DNA of 64,000 bases from Terrimicrobiaceae bacterium (GCA_018402345.1 JAGYIV010000016.1:1-64000), one strand, 5' to 3'. Positions 9,735-19,104 are shown, counted from the first letter of the stretch. The notes: generated by a model not told the origin, from the letters alone. A program made the numbers and translations.

Positions 9735-9893
9735 GGAGGCGGATTATCGCCGGTTGCCGCGCCCCGCCAAGAAAACCTTGCCTGCGGCGCGGATGAGGGG
9801 GCTGGGAGCCTCCGGCGAACCGCTTGACCGTTCAAAATCGAATCCGTTAGCGTGCCGATCAAGGACATCGGTTGGCGCATTCTTGCGTGCTGA

Positions 9894-11681
9894 GTGCCTG
9901 AAAATTTCCCAACACCCCGCTCACTCGTGACCTCAGAATCGAATGCACCAACCCCCGCTGCCCACGAATTGGAGTTGCGTCGTGTCTCGGTGGTGGCAGG
10001 AGGAGGAACCGGCCCCACGCTCCTGTCCGAGGTCTCCGCGCAGTTCCGGCGGGGGGAGTTGTGCGCGTTGATCGGTCCCAGCGGGAGTGGAAAAACGACA
10101 CTGATCCGCACCATCGCTGGGATGCACGAGCCCGAGGACGGCGAGATATTCTGGGAAGGGCGCGACCTCGAGGAGGAGGACCTGCCGCCTTCCAGCATCG
10201 GCTACGTGCCGCAATTCACGATCAGCAACGAGAACCTGACCGCCGCCGAGAATGTGCGACTGGCATTGAGGCTCCGCGTGGCTGGCTTGGATCGTGAACG
10301 CCTCTCGGAGCGCACGGCCGAGTTGCTCGAGTTGACCGGACTCGCCTCCGCCGCCGGGACGATGGCAAAGCACCTTTCCGGAGGGCAGCGTCGCCGCCTT
10401 GCGCTTGCGATGGAGTTGTGCAGCGGACCGGAGTTGCTGCTTTGCGACGAGGTGACCAGCGGTCTGGACCCGCAATCCGAGAAGGAGATGGTTGCCCTGC
10501 TGCGCCGGATCGCGCGCGAGGGGAACCGCGTGGTTCTCGTGGTGACCCATGGGCTCGGCGACCTCGCCGCATATGACAAGGTCGCGGTGCTGAGCGGGGG
10601 GCATCTGGCCTATTGCGGTCCCACGGATGCCGTCGGCCATTATTTCCGCGCCGACACGCCCGAGGAGATTTTCGAGCGACTGCCGCAGCGCGAGGGTGCC
10701 GATTGGCACGCCTCCTGGCAGAAGCACGGGGCCTCCTTCGAGAATGTTGCGGCTCCCGGCGGCGGGGAGGAAAAGGCGGAGGCTCCGGCTGAGAAGAAGG
10801 CCTCGGGTGTGGAGGGGGCGGCCACCCCCGCAGCCTTCCACCAGTTGCTTGTTCTGCTTGGTATCCGATGGAAGATTTTTTTGCGGAACCGGAGCGGGAT
10901 CGCCATGCAGTTGGGGCTGATCTTCGGGTTTCCTCTGGTAGTTGCGGTCTTTGCGGCAAACGGTCTGCCCGCGGTCCCGTCGCTGGACGCCGACCTGAGC
11001 GGGGATGTCGTGCGCCAGATGGTCGAGGCGCGGACCTTCACCGAGGGCGCCAGTCAGGCGGGCAGCATGGTTTCGGGGTTGGTCCTGCTGCAAGTGATCC
11101 TCCTCGGCCTCATGGGAGCCAACAACAGCGCGCGGGAGATCGCCGGGGAGCGTTGGATTTTCGAGAAGGAGCGCTTTGCCGGGCTGAGCCCGGCCGCCTA
11201 TGTCGGCTCGAAGGTTGTTTTTCTTTCGGTGCTTGTCGTGCTGCAGTCGGCGTGGATGACGTGGTTTGTGCGCGCGGTGACGGGATTCCCCGGCGACGCC
11301 TCCCAGCAATTTCTGTTTTATCTGATGGTCAACGCCGCGCTGACGTCGGTGTGCCTCGGGATTTCCGCACTGTCTGCGACCGCCGACCAGGCGAGCCTCG
11401 CTTCGGTGTATCTTGTCGGGTTCCAGTTGCCGCTCTCCGGCGCCGTCCTTGCGTTGCCGGTCGGTCTCGATGCCGCGTTGCGCCCATTTATCGCGGCCTA
11501 CTGGAGCTGGAGTGGAGCGTTGCAGAGCCTGCGCGAGACGCGCTACTACGACGTGCTCGAGTTGGTGTTGCCCACGGATCTTTCGGCATCGCCGCTCTGC
11601 CTGTGGGTGCTGGCGTTGCATGGCCTCGCCGGGATTTTTGCCGCATTGTTGGGTTGCCTGCGCGCCTCGTGGGATCGATAG
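9894..11681 (+). CDS. ABCG/White-type half transporter (ATPase fused to ABC-2 permease)
   Basis: 595 residues in the order ATPase then permease, as in ABCG half transporters, which export lipids or hydrophobic compounds as dimers. The ATPase has Walker A GPSGSGKTT (61-69), signature LSGGQRRR (161-168), Walker B LLLCDEVTSGLDP (181-193) and the switch histidine in VVTHG. A charged linker (about 280-315) leads to six or so membrane helices from about 335, including MVSGLVLLQVILLGLMGANN and the ABC-2 motif GERWIFEKERFAGLSPAAYV. The GTG at 9894 gives the longest reading; a GTG at 9927 is equally possible. It is followed 10 bases later by a membrane-anchored small protein, with which it probably forms an operon. 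Confidence 0.85.
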   Translation: MPENFPTPRSLVTSESNAPTPAAHELELRRVSVVAGGGTGPTLLSEVSAQFRRGELCALIGPSGSGKTTLIRTIAGMHEPEDGEIFWEGRDLEEEDLPPSSIGYVPQFTISNENLTAAENVRLALRLRVAGLDRERLSERTAELLELTGLASAAGTMAKHLSGGQRRRLALAMELCSGPELLLCDEVTSGLDPQSEKEMVALLRRIAREGNRVVLVVTHGLGDLAAYDKVAVLSGGHLAYCGPTDAVGHYFRADTPEEIFERLPQREGADWHASWQKHGASFENVAAPGGGEEKAEAPAEKKASGVEGAATPAAFHQLLVLLGIRWKIFLRNRSGIAMQLGLIFGFPLVVAVFAANGLPAVPSLDADLSGDVVRQMVEARTFTEGASQAGSMVSGLVLLQVILLGLMGANNSAREIAGERWIFEKERFAGLSPAAYVGSKVVFLSVLVVLQSAWMTWFVRAVTGFPGDASQQFLFYLMVNAALTSVCLGISALSATADQASLASVYLVGFQLPLSGAVLALPVGLDAALRPFIAAYWSWSGALQSLRETRYYDVLELVLPTDLSASPLCLWVLALHGLAGIFAALLGCLRASWDR

Positions 11682-11691
11682 TCAACCACGT

Positions 11692-12090
11692 ATGCCCCGC
11701 AGAGCACGAAGCACCCCCAATACTCGATTGATCCTGGGACTTGTTGTCGGCGGGATTCTTCTTGTCGCGGTCGGCGGATATTTCCTCGGCGGGTCGGGCG
11801 AGCCCTACCGAACCTCTCCGGAATTTCCGGTCGAGGAATACCTGGCGACCTCCAGTTCCCTGCGCGGGAATTCCTACCGCCTTTCCGGAGCTGTTCTCAA
11901 CTCGATCGCCTGGTCGCCCGAGGCTGGGCGCCTTATTTCCGTGGAGCCGAGCGGGTCGGATTCACCGATCCCGGTGGTCATTCCCGCGGACCTCTCCAAG
12001 ACAAACATCCAAAAAGGCCAGCGGTTCCACTTTCTCGTCGAGGTCCGCGAGAGCGGAGTGGTGTTCGCGACCGATTTCACAAAACCATGA
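11692..12090 (+). CDS. Small membrane-anchored protein, possible OB-fold (CcmE-like)
   Basis: 132 residues. A basic N-terminus and one membrane helix (LILGLVVGGILLVAVGGYFL) are followed by a small beta-rich domain (NSYRLSGAVLNSIAWSPEAG, then SPIPVVIPADLSKTNIQKGQ and FHFLVEVRESGVVFATDF). The order of strands and the phrase about inputs and 'KGQRF' are reminiscent of OB folds such as CcmE or YgiW types, but the CcmE haem histidine is not visible. It lies 10 bases after the transporter and overlaps the next gene by 4 bases (ATGA), so all three are likely one transcript. The function is unknown. Confidence 0.6.
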   Translation: MPRRARSTPNTRLILGLVVGGILLVAVGGYFLGGSGEPYRTSPEFPVEEYLATSSSLRGNSYRLSGAVLNSIAWSPEAGRLISVEPSGSDSPIPVVIPADLSKTNIQKGQRFHFLVEVRESGVVFATDFTKP

Positions 12091-14192
12091 AGGCACTCCG
12101 GTTCTTCGCAGCGGCCGTGCTCGCCGCCCCGATTCTATCCGCGCAGCAACCCGCTGGAATCGGCGACTCGAAGGCCGCCACCGGCGGAGCGCGGCCCCCG
12201 CAGGTGAATGAGGGATTCCTCGGACGCGACATTCCGGTGTTCGATCCCGGCAGCGAGGTGGCCTCGTTCGACGGAAAAATCTGGAACATCAACAACAACC
12301 GCATCCTACGTGCGCGCTTCGAGAAATACCTCAACGCCCCGCCCGCCACCGGCGAGGCGGATGTTGTCTACCGGAAAACCATCGATCGCATCCTTGAGTT
12401 GCTGGCTCCCGGAAATGCCTCGACCAAAAATATCGACCAGGCCATGGCGCTGTTGCCCAAAGCCTCGGAATACCGCGACGACGCCAATCTTTGCCGCGCC
12501 ATGGCCGACGCCATCCACTCCGCGCGGACCAGCCTCAAGACGGTCGAAAATCTTAAAAACGACAACAGGACGCTCGAAAGGCAACGCAAGCAGGCCGAGT
12601 GGAACAACCGCATGGCCGCCCGCACGTCCTCGCTCGAGCAACCGCCCTCTCAATCCAGCGATGCGGCTATCGCGGCGCATCAGGAAAATATCAAATTCCA
12701 GCGCGAGATGAAAATGGCCGACACCCAGCGCACGCTGAGCGACATCAACCAGACAATCGAAAACAACAAGCTGCGCATGGCCCTCGTGGAACTCAACACC
12801 CGTGGCCACCTCCAGGCGTTGATTATGCAGTATTTCGCCACACGGCGGTTCGAGCATGTCCTGATCGCCAACCGTTTTTACCGTGCGATCTACAAGGACG
12901 GCGACAACTCGATCGATGTCTACAAGCGCATGGTCAATTCGCTCCCAGTGAACAAGGACGCCGGGCAGGCTACCATCTCGGGCGAGTTGAATCCCAAGGT
13001 CTCCGCCGCGGCAGGCACTCTCGATGACGACGCCGGAATCCGCGGGGGAGCGGGCGCCGGCGAGGGAGGGACGACGGTGAACGTCTACAACAGGCCGCCT
13101 GCCGCAAGGACCGGGTCCGCGTTTTCCGCCAGTGGAGCGAAGCTTGGAATGCAGAATTTCAGTGTCGAGAGCCTCACCGGCGGTGCCGCCGTGGCCGCCC
13201 AGTCGCTCAGCAAGCTTGTCAGCTCGCTCAGTCAGATCGACAGCCTGGCCAGCGAGGCGATCAGGGATGTCAACGAAGGCGTCGAGGCCTATAAGTTCCT
13301 CCTCTCGCAAGGCGAGCTGAACAGCGCCACCGAACGCCTCGCCGAGACGTTCGCGCTGGGCGAATACATGCCAAGCGTGCGCCGTCTCTCGCTCGATGAC
13401 AAGCGGCAGGCGATCAAGTATGCGCAGATGAAAAACGAACTCCTTGCCGCGCTCGAGGTCAACGACCTGACCAGCGCCGAGAAGCTTGTCAACCGGATGG
13501 AGGAAATGGCCTCGGATTTCGATGCAAGCAAGCCCCTGGCCAAAATCGAGACCGCCAAGACGATCAGTTCCATGCACCTCGCCAAGGCCAAGAACGCGGC
13601 AGTGTCCGGAGACCGCGCCGCCATGGAGGCCGAGCTGCGCATGGCCACCGAGATCTGGCCCCGCAATCCCGCCCTCGCCGAGGTCGGCCAGAACATTTTC
13701 AAGCAGACCGACGTGCAGCAACAAACGATCAACGAGCTCGACCGGTTGCTCGAGCAGAAGGACCACCGGGCCATTTACAACCAGAGCGCGAGGTTCATCG
13801 CCGCCGTCGCGCTTTTTCCCGACCGGCAGGAAAAACTCGGGGCCATCCTCGAGGAAATGAAGGAGATCGAAACCGCGCTCCAACGGGCAAGGGAAATCCA
13901 GCAACGCGGGGATGCCGCCGGCGCCTGGGAAAGCGTGCAACTCGCCGCCGAGAAACACCCCGACGATTCAGAACTCAACCGCCTTCGCGCCGACCTCTCC
14001 AGCGGCGGTGCCGCCACGTTTGTCCGTTCGCTGGGCAGGGGCGATGACATGAAGTCCCGCGGTGACCATGGGGCCGCCCTCGCATGGTATCTGGACGCCC
14101 ACCGCCAATACCCCCCGAGCAAATTCGCCCAGGAAAAAATCAACGAGATGTCCGCCGTGATCCTTCCCGGTTCGTCGTCTTCCGTTCCCTGA
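12087..14192 (+). CDS. Large secreted helical/TPR-like protein of unknown function
   Basis: 701 residues with a Sec signal peptide (MKALRFFAAAVLAAPILSAQ). The mature protein is mostly alpha-helical. Residues about 145-240 are charged and coiled-coil-like (KNDNRTLERQRKQAEWNNRM). A Gly-rich linker follows (about 300-335, GGAGAGEGGTTVNVY). The C-terminal third reads like TPR helices, for example QRGDAAGAWESVQLAAEKHP and GDHGAALAWYLDAHRQYPPS. No enzyme motif is visible. Its start overlaps the preceding OB-like gene by 4 bases. The C-terminal repeat style resembles the secreted protein at 37633-38949. It may be a periplasmic scaffold connected with the transporter, which is inference from the operon only. 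Confidence 0.75.
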   Translation: MKALRFFAAAVLAAPILSAQQPAGIGDSKAATGGARPPQVNEGFLGRDIPVFDPGSEVASFDGKIWNINNNRILRARFEKYLNAPPATGEADVVYRKTIDRILELLAPGNASTKNIDQAMALLPKASEYRDDANLCRAMADAIHSARTSLKTVENLKNDNRTLERQRKQAEWNNRMAARTSSLEQPPSQSSDAAIAAHQENIKFQREMKMADTQRTLSDINQTIENNKLRMALVELNTRGHLQALIMQYFATRRFEHVLIANRFYRAIYKDGDNSIDVYKRMVNSLPVNKDAGQATISGELNPKVSAAAGTLDDDAGIRGGAGAGEGGTTVNVYNRPPAARTGSAFSASGAKLGMQNFSVESLTGGAAVAAQSLSKLVSSLSQIDSLASEAIRDVNEGVEAYKFLLSQGELNSATERLAETFALGEYMPSVRRLSLDDKRQAIKYAQMKNELLAALEVNDLTSAEKLVNRMEEMASDFDASKPLAKIETAKTISSMHLAKAKNAAVSGDRAAMEAELRMATEIWPRNPALAEVGQNIFKQTDVQQQTINELDRLLEQKDHRAIYNQSARFIAAVALFPDRQEKLGAILEEMKEIETALQRAREIQQRGDAAGAWESVQLAAEKHPDDSELNRLRADLSSGGAATFVRSLGRGDDMKSRGDHGAALAWYLDAHRQYPPSKFAQEKINEMSAVILPGSSSSVP

Positions 14193-14287
14193 CGCCTGCG
14201 GCATCAAGCCTGCCAACGGGAAAAAACGGATTGCTTTATTCCACGGGATGAATTGTTTAATTGCCCCGACAACAACACCCACCCCGG

Positions 14288-14494
14288 ATGCCCCTCAAAG
14301 CCACATTGATTCTGGCAATCACCGCCGCCGTTCTCGCAGCGGGGTATTTCTTCACCCTATGGGCGATTCATGGTTTCAATCCCGACTTCCTTCGGATCAA
14401 CAAATGCATCGAATCCGGCGGCCGCTGGAACTACGAGCGCCGCGAGTGCGAACCTGTTCCCGAGGTTTACCAGCCTGTGGGGGTGGGTTACTGA
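14288..14494 (+). CDS. Small membrane-anchored protein with a Cys pair
   Basis: 68 residues starting at the ATG at 14288: one N-terminal membrane helix (LILAITAAVLAAGYFFTLWA) and a short exported tail with two cysteines (NKCIESGGRWNYERRECEPV), a spacing like the CxxxGGxW...C pattern of small disulfide-bonded exported peptides. It lies 95 bases after the large helical protein with no clear terminator between. The start at 14261 would put nine charged residues before the helix. The function is unknown. Confidence 0.6.
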   Translation: MPLKATLILAITAAVLAAGYFFTLWAIHGFNPDFLRINKCIESGGRWNYERRECEPVPEVYQPVGVGY

Positions 14495-14850
14495 GGAGTG
14501 CTCATGGGGGCAGAATCCCGCATGTAGCGAGGGGGCAAAGAACGAAACAATCCCTAAATGCTAAAGGTGTTATTTTTTAAAATAACTGCTCGCCTTCGAG
14601 TTTACCCATCTTTAGCCCCATAAGAAATAAAGTTGCACAATCTGATACGTCCCCACAGGACCGACCGCAAAAAATACGGCCTTTGCTGGACTAGCTATCT
14701 TGGCCATTTCATACTGCTCGAAAATCAATTGCCAACTTTTTTCTATGCTCTAAAAACCAGATTGCGCCACACATCTTCATGAAGTCTCATGCGGCTATGG
14801 TGACTCCACGAAAGCCAATGTGATCTTGCAATATTGCTGCCTCACCAAGC
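14495..14850. other. Gene-poor AT-rich stretch
   Basis: No convincing gene on either strand. Base composition drops visibly compared with the flanks. It contains the short AT-rich palindrome at 14569-14586 and leads into the dnaE fragment, so it probably marks the edge of an accessory or rearranged region. Confidence 0.5.
14569..14586. terminator. AT-rich perfect palindrome
   Basis: GTTATTTT, two T, AAAATAAC: 8-base arms that pair perfectly. It is 75 bases downstream of the small membrane protein gene. It could act as a weak terminator, but it has no GC-rich stem, so this is uncertain. Confidence 0.3.
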
Positions 14851-15270
14851 GCAAGATTTCCATCATCGCCGAGCGCGAAAAATCCGGCCCCTTCAAATCC
14901 CTCGATCATTTTTACTCCCCACCGTGAACCGCAAAATCCTCGTGAACCTTGTCAAATCTGGCGCGTTCGACACCATCGATAAAAACCGCACTATCCCTTC
15001 CCCGCAAGTCGAGCCGACGATGGCTTCCGCCGCCTCCATCCAGCATTAACGCGCCTTTTCTCTTCGGCGACGAGCCACTCATGCCCCCAAAAAACTCCGC
15101 AAAGTCAACGAGGACGGCCCCTCTTGACCCAACTCGAGCCCCTCGGATACTATAGTCGAGGACATCCATGCGACTCCTTAGCCAGTCAGTTCGAATCCGG
15201 AAAATACAACACCAACCCGCAAGCCATCGGCAACCCCGTCCGCGATCAAATCTATCTGGCGAATGTATAA
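14851..15270 (+). pseudogene. Decayed fragment of DNA polymerase III alpha subunit (dnaE)
   Basis: Translated pieces in shifting frames match the helix-hairpin-helix and beta-binding part of DnaE in the correct order: IIAEREKSGPFKSLDHFYS (14863-14919), TVNRKILVNLVKSGAFDTID (from about 14922; compare the family's 'VNRR.LE.LIKAGAFD'), PFLFGDEPLMPPK (from about 15055) and LTQLEPLGYY.RGHPCDSL (from about 15124; compare 'LGFYLSGHPLD'). There is no PHP or polymerase core upstream, several frames have stops, and the last piece ends in a TAA that overlaps the start of the following glycosyltransferase gene. This is therefore a truncated remnant, not a gene. An intact dnaE must exist elsewhere. Confidence 0.7.
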
Positions 15271-16006
15271 AAACAAAAAAGTCGTGGTCGTGATGCCGGC
15301 CTACAACGCGGAGCGCACTTTGGAAAAAACGCACGCGGAGGTGATGGATCAAAGCATCGTGGATCTGGTCGTCATCGTGGACGACAAAAGCCATGACCAG
15401 ACGACAGCGATCGCGGCGGGCCTTCCCAACGCGAAACTTATTTGCCATGAAAAAAACAGGGGCTATGGAGGCAACCAGAAAACTTGTTATCGGGTCGCTT
15501 TGGAGGAAGGGGCCGACATTGTTATCATGGTCCACCCCGACTACCAATATACCCCGCTTTTGATTCCCGCGATGGCGTCGCTGATTGGAAACGGACTTTA
15601 CCACTGCGTGTTGGGATCCCGCATTCTCGGGGGCATCGCCTTGAGGAGCGGAATGCCTTGGTGGCGATATTTTTCCAACCGGATACTGACCCTGTTCCAG
15701 AACATTCTGCTCGGCGCAAAATTGTCCGAATACCACAGCGGATACCGCGCGTTTTCCCGTGAATTGTTGGAAAAAATCCCGTTCGAAGAAAACTCCGAGG
15801 ACTTTGTGTTCGACAACCAGATTCTGCTCCAAATTCATTGGCTCGGCTATGTGATCGCGGAAATCACTTGTCCCACAAAATATTTTGAGGGAGCGTCTTC
15901 CATTGGATTCATGAGAAGTGTGAAGTATGGACTCGGCTGCGTGGCCGGGGCCATGAAGTTCCGCTTGGCCAAAGCGGGATTTTTGCCTCCGTTGGTTTCC
16001 CGCTGA
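15263..16006 (+). CDS. Family 2 glycosyltransferase (polyprenyl-phosphate sugar transferase type)
   Basis: 247 residues with a GT-A fold: VVVVMPAYNAERTLEKT at the N-terminus, the first Asp pair in VVIVDDKSHDQT, the metal-binding-like motif as IVIMVHPDYQYTP (HPDYQ in place of the usual DADLQ), and LSEYHSGYRAFSRELL, a motif typical of dolichol/undecaprenyl-phosphate glycosyltransferases. There are no C-terminal membrane helices. The gene starts inside the dnaE remnant and is followed 10 bases later by a PMT/ArnT-like transferase. It probably makes the lipid-linked sugar that the next protein uses. The codons are AT-richer than those of the flanking genes, suggesting an acquired block. Confidence 0.9.
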   Translation: MYKNKKVVVVMPAYNAERTLEKTHAEVMDQSIVDLVVIVDDKSHDQTTAIAAGLPNAKLICHEKNRGYGGNQKTCYRVALEEGADIVIMVHPDYQYTPLLIPAMASLIGNGLYHCVLGSRILGGIALRSGMPWWRYFSNRILTLFQNILLGAKLSEYHSGYRAFSRELLEKIPFEENSEDFVFDNQILLQIHWLGYVIAEITCPTKYFEGASSIGFMRSVKYGLGCVAGAMKFRLAKAGFLPPLVSR

Positions 16007-16016
16007 ATCCGATCCC

Positions 16017-17618
16017 ATGGAGCCGCCCCCTTTTTTTCATTCCAAAAAATTTCAACAGATTGCCTTGTTCGCAAGCGTCTTGGTGGTGTCCGCCTGTTTT
16101 TTGTTTGTGAATTTGGGACGCTACGCCTTGTGGGACGATGAAAGCGTTTCCGCCTTGGTGGCGATGGGAATCCTCCGCACGGGAGATACTTCCGTCATTC
16201 TCGATCACAACATCGTCGCCTATCGTAGCGGGCTTTTGGTTCGGGATGGAAAGGACCGCTCGACTCCTCCGCTCTCGACCTATTTCACGGCTGCATCCTT
16301 TTCCCTGTTCGGGTCGATGCATTGGCGGCCCGGTTGCCTTCTGCCTGTTTCGGTCTTGCCGCAGTCGGCTTGTTGATATGGTATTGCCGCAAGCTTCCCA
16401 TGAAAATCCAAGTGATTTTCTCGCTGGGAATTTTGGGAAATGTTTCGCTGTTTTTGTTTTGTCGGCAGGCCCGGTATTATGCCGCCGGGTTGTTTTTCTC
16501 CACGGCGCTCGTTCTCCTTTATACCCGCTGGAAAGGCTCATGGCGCGGGGCGTTGGGAATGGCCGTCCTTGGCGTCTTTCTTTTCGCCACCAACTACTTG
16601 GCCTATGCTGCATTGGCGCTGTGTTTGTTGGTGGATTGGTTTTTCTGGCGTCGCAAGGAGATTGCCTGGACTCCCCGGAACCTACTCGCCATCGCCCTTC
16701 CACAGGCCGTCGCTATTCCATGGATCGCATCGATTTGGAATCCCTTCGGAACCGGATTCGGGGAATATGTCGGTCAAAACTCTCCTTGGGATCGCGTCGT
16801 TTTGTCCTTCTGGAATCTCCGGGATCTCAACGCCGCGGAATTTTTGGTCGGTCCCCTAGTCCTTGTCGCGTGTTTTTTGGCTTGGAAAACCAAGGATCAA
16901 CTTTTGTCCCGAATGCTTGTGGCGCTGTTCCTTTATGTTGGTTTCGTGAGCCTTGTCTCTCCACAAACTCTCTCGAACACCTCAGTTGCCGATGTGCGTT
17001 ATCTTGTGCCGGTCATTCCCTTGGGCATTGCGATCGCAACCCTCGTCATCATCCGCGTTTCAGCCGGATATCGAATTTTAGGAATTGGCCTTGCTCTGTT
17101 GGCCTTCCAAACAAATCTTCTCAACGGAGGTCCCCTTCTTCAAAGTGGAACCCGCAGCAGCATCGCGGAATTCACGAGGGAGCTTTTTGTCCCGAACCCC
17201 GAGCCCTATACTCCTGCTGCCGATTGGATAAGCAAAAATGTAAAGTCCGGCGAATCCGTGGCCGTTTTCCCCGACTACATGGTTTATCCCTTGATGTTTC
17301 GAAGCCCGCTTCCCACCTATGCCTGGCAATTAAAACCCGGCGTCGAATCCCGCTTTGGAAATGTGCCTGACATTCATTGGGAAGGCCGACAACCGCCGGA
17401 CTATTTTGTTCTCTTCGGTCCCGTGGTTAACGGATCGCGAAAACGTCCGCATTGGATTCCGTGGATGGCGCTACGAGCATGCCGCCACGCTCAACACATT
17501 TTGGAAGGATCTCTACCGCCCGGAACTTTTCTGGCGGACTTTTCGCCCGGTCGGTCGATTCGATCCCGATTGGGAGGCGATCCAGATTTTCCGCCGGAAA
17601 GGTCATGATTCCGAATAA
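16017..17618 (+). CDS. PMT/ArnT-like membrane glycosyltransferase, two frameshifts
   Basis: Multi-span GT-C transferase that moves a sugar from a polyprenyl carrier to a lipid or protein. The N-terminus holds a membrane helix and the acidic catalytic motif GRYALWDDESVSALVAMGIL, then PPLSTYFTAASFSLFGSMHW. At about 16325 one base is missing (TTGGCGG, probably TTGGGCGG), and the protein continues in another frame as AARLPSACFGLAAVGLLIWY with about nine further helices. A second indel near 17440 switches to GWRYEHAATLNTFWKDLYRP and the end FRRKGHDSE at 17618. Both errors sit in or near short homopolymers. It overlaps the methyltransferase start by 14 bases. Confidence 0.75.
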
Positions 17619-18599
17619 CGATCCCTCTTCTGATTGCCACGAATGCAGAGTATGCGGGGCGGAGGCCACGGAGCGGTTTTTCGCGATAGAAAAACCCGCA
17701 TCCCGCGCAGGCGTGGTTTTTTTATGCGGGCAATGTGCGGCATGGAGTTTTCACCCAGCGCAAACCGCAGATGCCTATGCCGAGGACTACTACGGATCCG
17801 GAAACTCCAAAGTGGGCGGGTCTGGCAACAGCGTCGCTGGGCCGCTTCTCAGCTAACGGCGGGGGCCCGGGTTTGCCGCCTGGAAGCTAACCGGAAAAGG
17901 GTGAATGCCTCTGACCTCGGCTGCGGTGGCGGGAAGGGGGTGACGGCCTGTGCAGCGGCGGGGCTCAGGTCGGTGAAGGGAACGGAACTTCCCGGCACCG
18001 CATTCGAGCGGGCGGAACGAAAATTGCCTGGACGAATCGTGTGCACCGACCGGTTTGAAACCGCAGCCCGGCCCGGCTCCTGCTACCTGGTCACGATGTG
18101 GCAGGTTTTCGAACATCTGGAAAACCCCAGAGAAGTCCTGACGGCGTGCCGCAACCTTTTGGCGGAAGGAGGAATTCTGGCCATCGGAGTTCCCAACCCC
18201 GAATCCTGGCAGGCGCGTTGGGGACGGGAAGATTGGCTCCATCTCGACCCGCCGCGCCATCTTCACCTGCAAAGCATCCGAACTCTCATTCGGCAGGCCG
18301 AGGAGCTAGGCTTCGAATGGGTCGCCACGAGATATCCTTGGTTGGAATTCGGCCCCATTGGGTGGCTTCAGACGGCCATCAATAAGCTCGGATTTCCGCG
18401 CGACTATTTTTTTGAAAGGATGAAAGATCGTTGGAGAGGCGTTCCTATTCCTTCTCGAATCGCCTGGAACATTCTGGCTGCATTGCTGGCATTGCCTGTA
18501 TTTGTTCTCTCACTGCTGGAGTGGATGTGCTGGCGAACGGCGACTTATGAAGTTTACTTGCGCCATCGTTGCCGTATGCGAAATGAAAAACACTCTTGA
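17605..18599 (+). CDS. SAM-dependent methyltransferase with N-terminal Cys motif, frameshift near 17830
   Basis: Class I methyltransferase (Methyltransf_23/13 type). The N-terminus has a zinc-ribbon-like pair of Cys pairs (CHECRVCG ... CGQC) and the phrase DAYAEDYYGSG. After an indel near 17830 the Rossmann part follows in another frame: DLGCGGGKGVTACAAAGL (SAM motif I), TMWQVFEHLENPREVL and GGILAIGVPNPESWQARWG. The C-terminus has a hydrophobic segment (NILAALLALPVFVLSLLEWM), likely a membrane anchor. It overlaps the glycosyltransferase upstream and completes a three-gene surface-glycan set. The substrate is probably a sugar or lipid-linked intermediate. Confidence 0.75.
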
Positions 18600-18819
18600 G
18601 CTGCCCGTTGCGTTTTCCACGGTTGTTGCCAACCGGAGTTTGAGGGGCGCTCTCATCCAAAAACAAACCCACGTCGCTACCAGAAGACCAGCTCGCAGAA
18701 TCGATGCGGGTGTTCGCGAATGCGTTACTTCAACCCGAGGCGCGTCGTCGGACCGCGTTACCAGAGGACTCTTACAGGATATCTGTGGATATTGGCGGCC
18801 GCCACGAGTTTGATGAAGA

Positions 18820-19020
18820 TTATGTCATTCGCTGGGTCTTGAAGGGCACTCTGTGCGGCAGGGCTGAGATGATAAGACGGAGTTCGGCGAAGGGTTTGTT
18901 GCGTTCGCAGATGACGACCTGTTCCCCGCGTTTGAGAAATCTGGTCATGAACATGGTCAAGTATGGCAAGGAAATGTCCGTTGATTCAGGCGCTTCGGAA
19001 TGCGGGTGGAGCCGGATCAA
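18820..19020 (-). CDS. Orphan Phd/YefM-like antitoxin (TTG start)
   Basis: 66 residues, with a TTG start at 19020; an in-frame stop lies just upstream, so no longer start exists. The stretch RFLKRGEQVVICERNKPFAE matches the core of Phd-type antitoxins ('GE.VVI...NKPVAEL'). The C-terminal part, which normally wraps the toxin, is short (SALPHRVPFKTQRMT) and may have been altered by an indel. No PIN, RelE or Fic toxin is visible in the following 220 bases on the minus strand. It may be a solitary remnant at the edge of the accessory block. Confidence 0.45.
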   Translation of the reverse strand: MIRLHPHSEAPESTDISLPYLTMFMTRFLKRGEQVVICERNKPFAELRLIISALPHRVPFKTQRMT

Positions 19021-19104
19021 GCCGGACTAAGCTGATTGGAACAGTCGCCGATAAGGAGTGCTTTTGCCGGGCAGTGGGGGTATCCATTTCGGGATTCCGG
19101 TTCG

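Noticed and set aside
14600-14760. 31-codon minus-strand frame with hydrophobic stretch in the gene-poor region
   Set aside because: No ribosome-binding site, context or similarity. Composition of the stretch is AT-rich and makes chance frames likely.
18704-19030. 108-codon plus-strand frame opposite the antitoxin-like gene
   Set aside because: No domain, no start context, and the opposite strand gives a recognisable antitoxin core.
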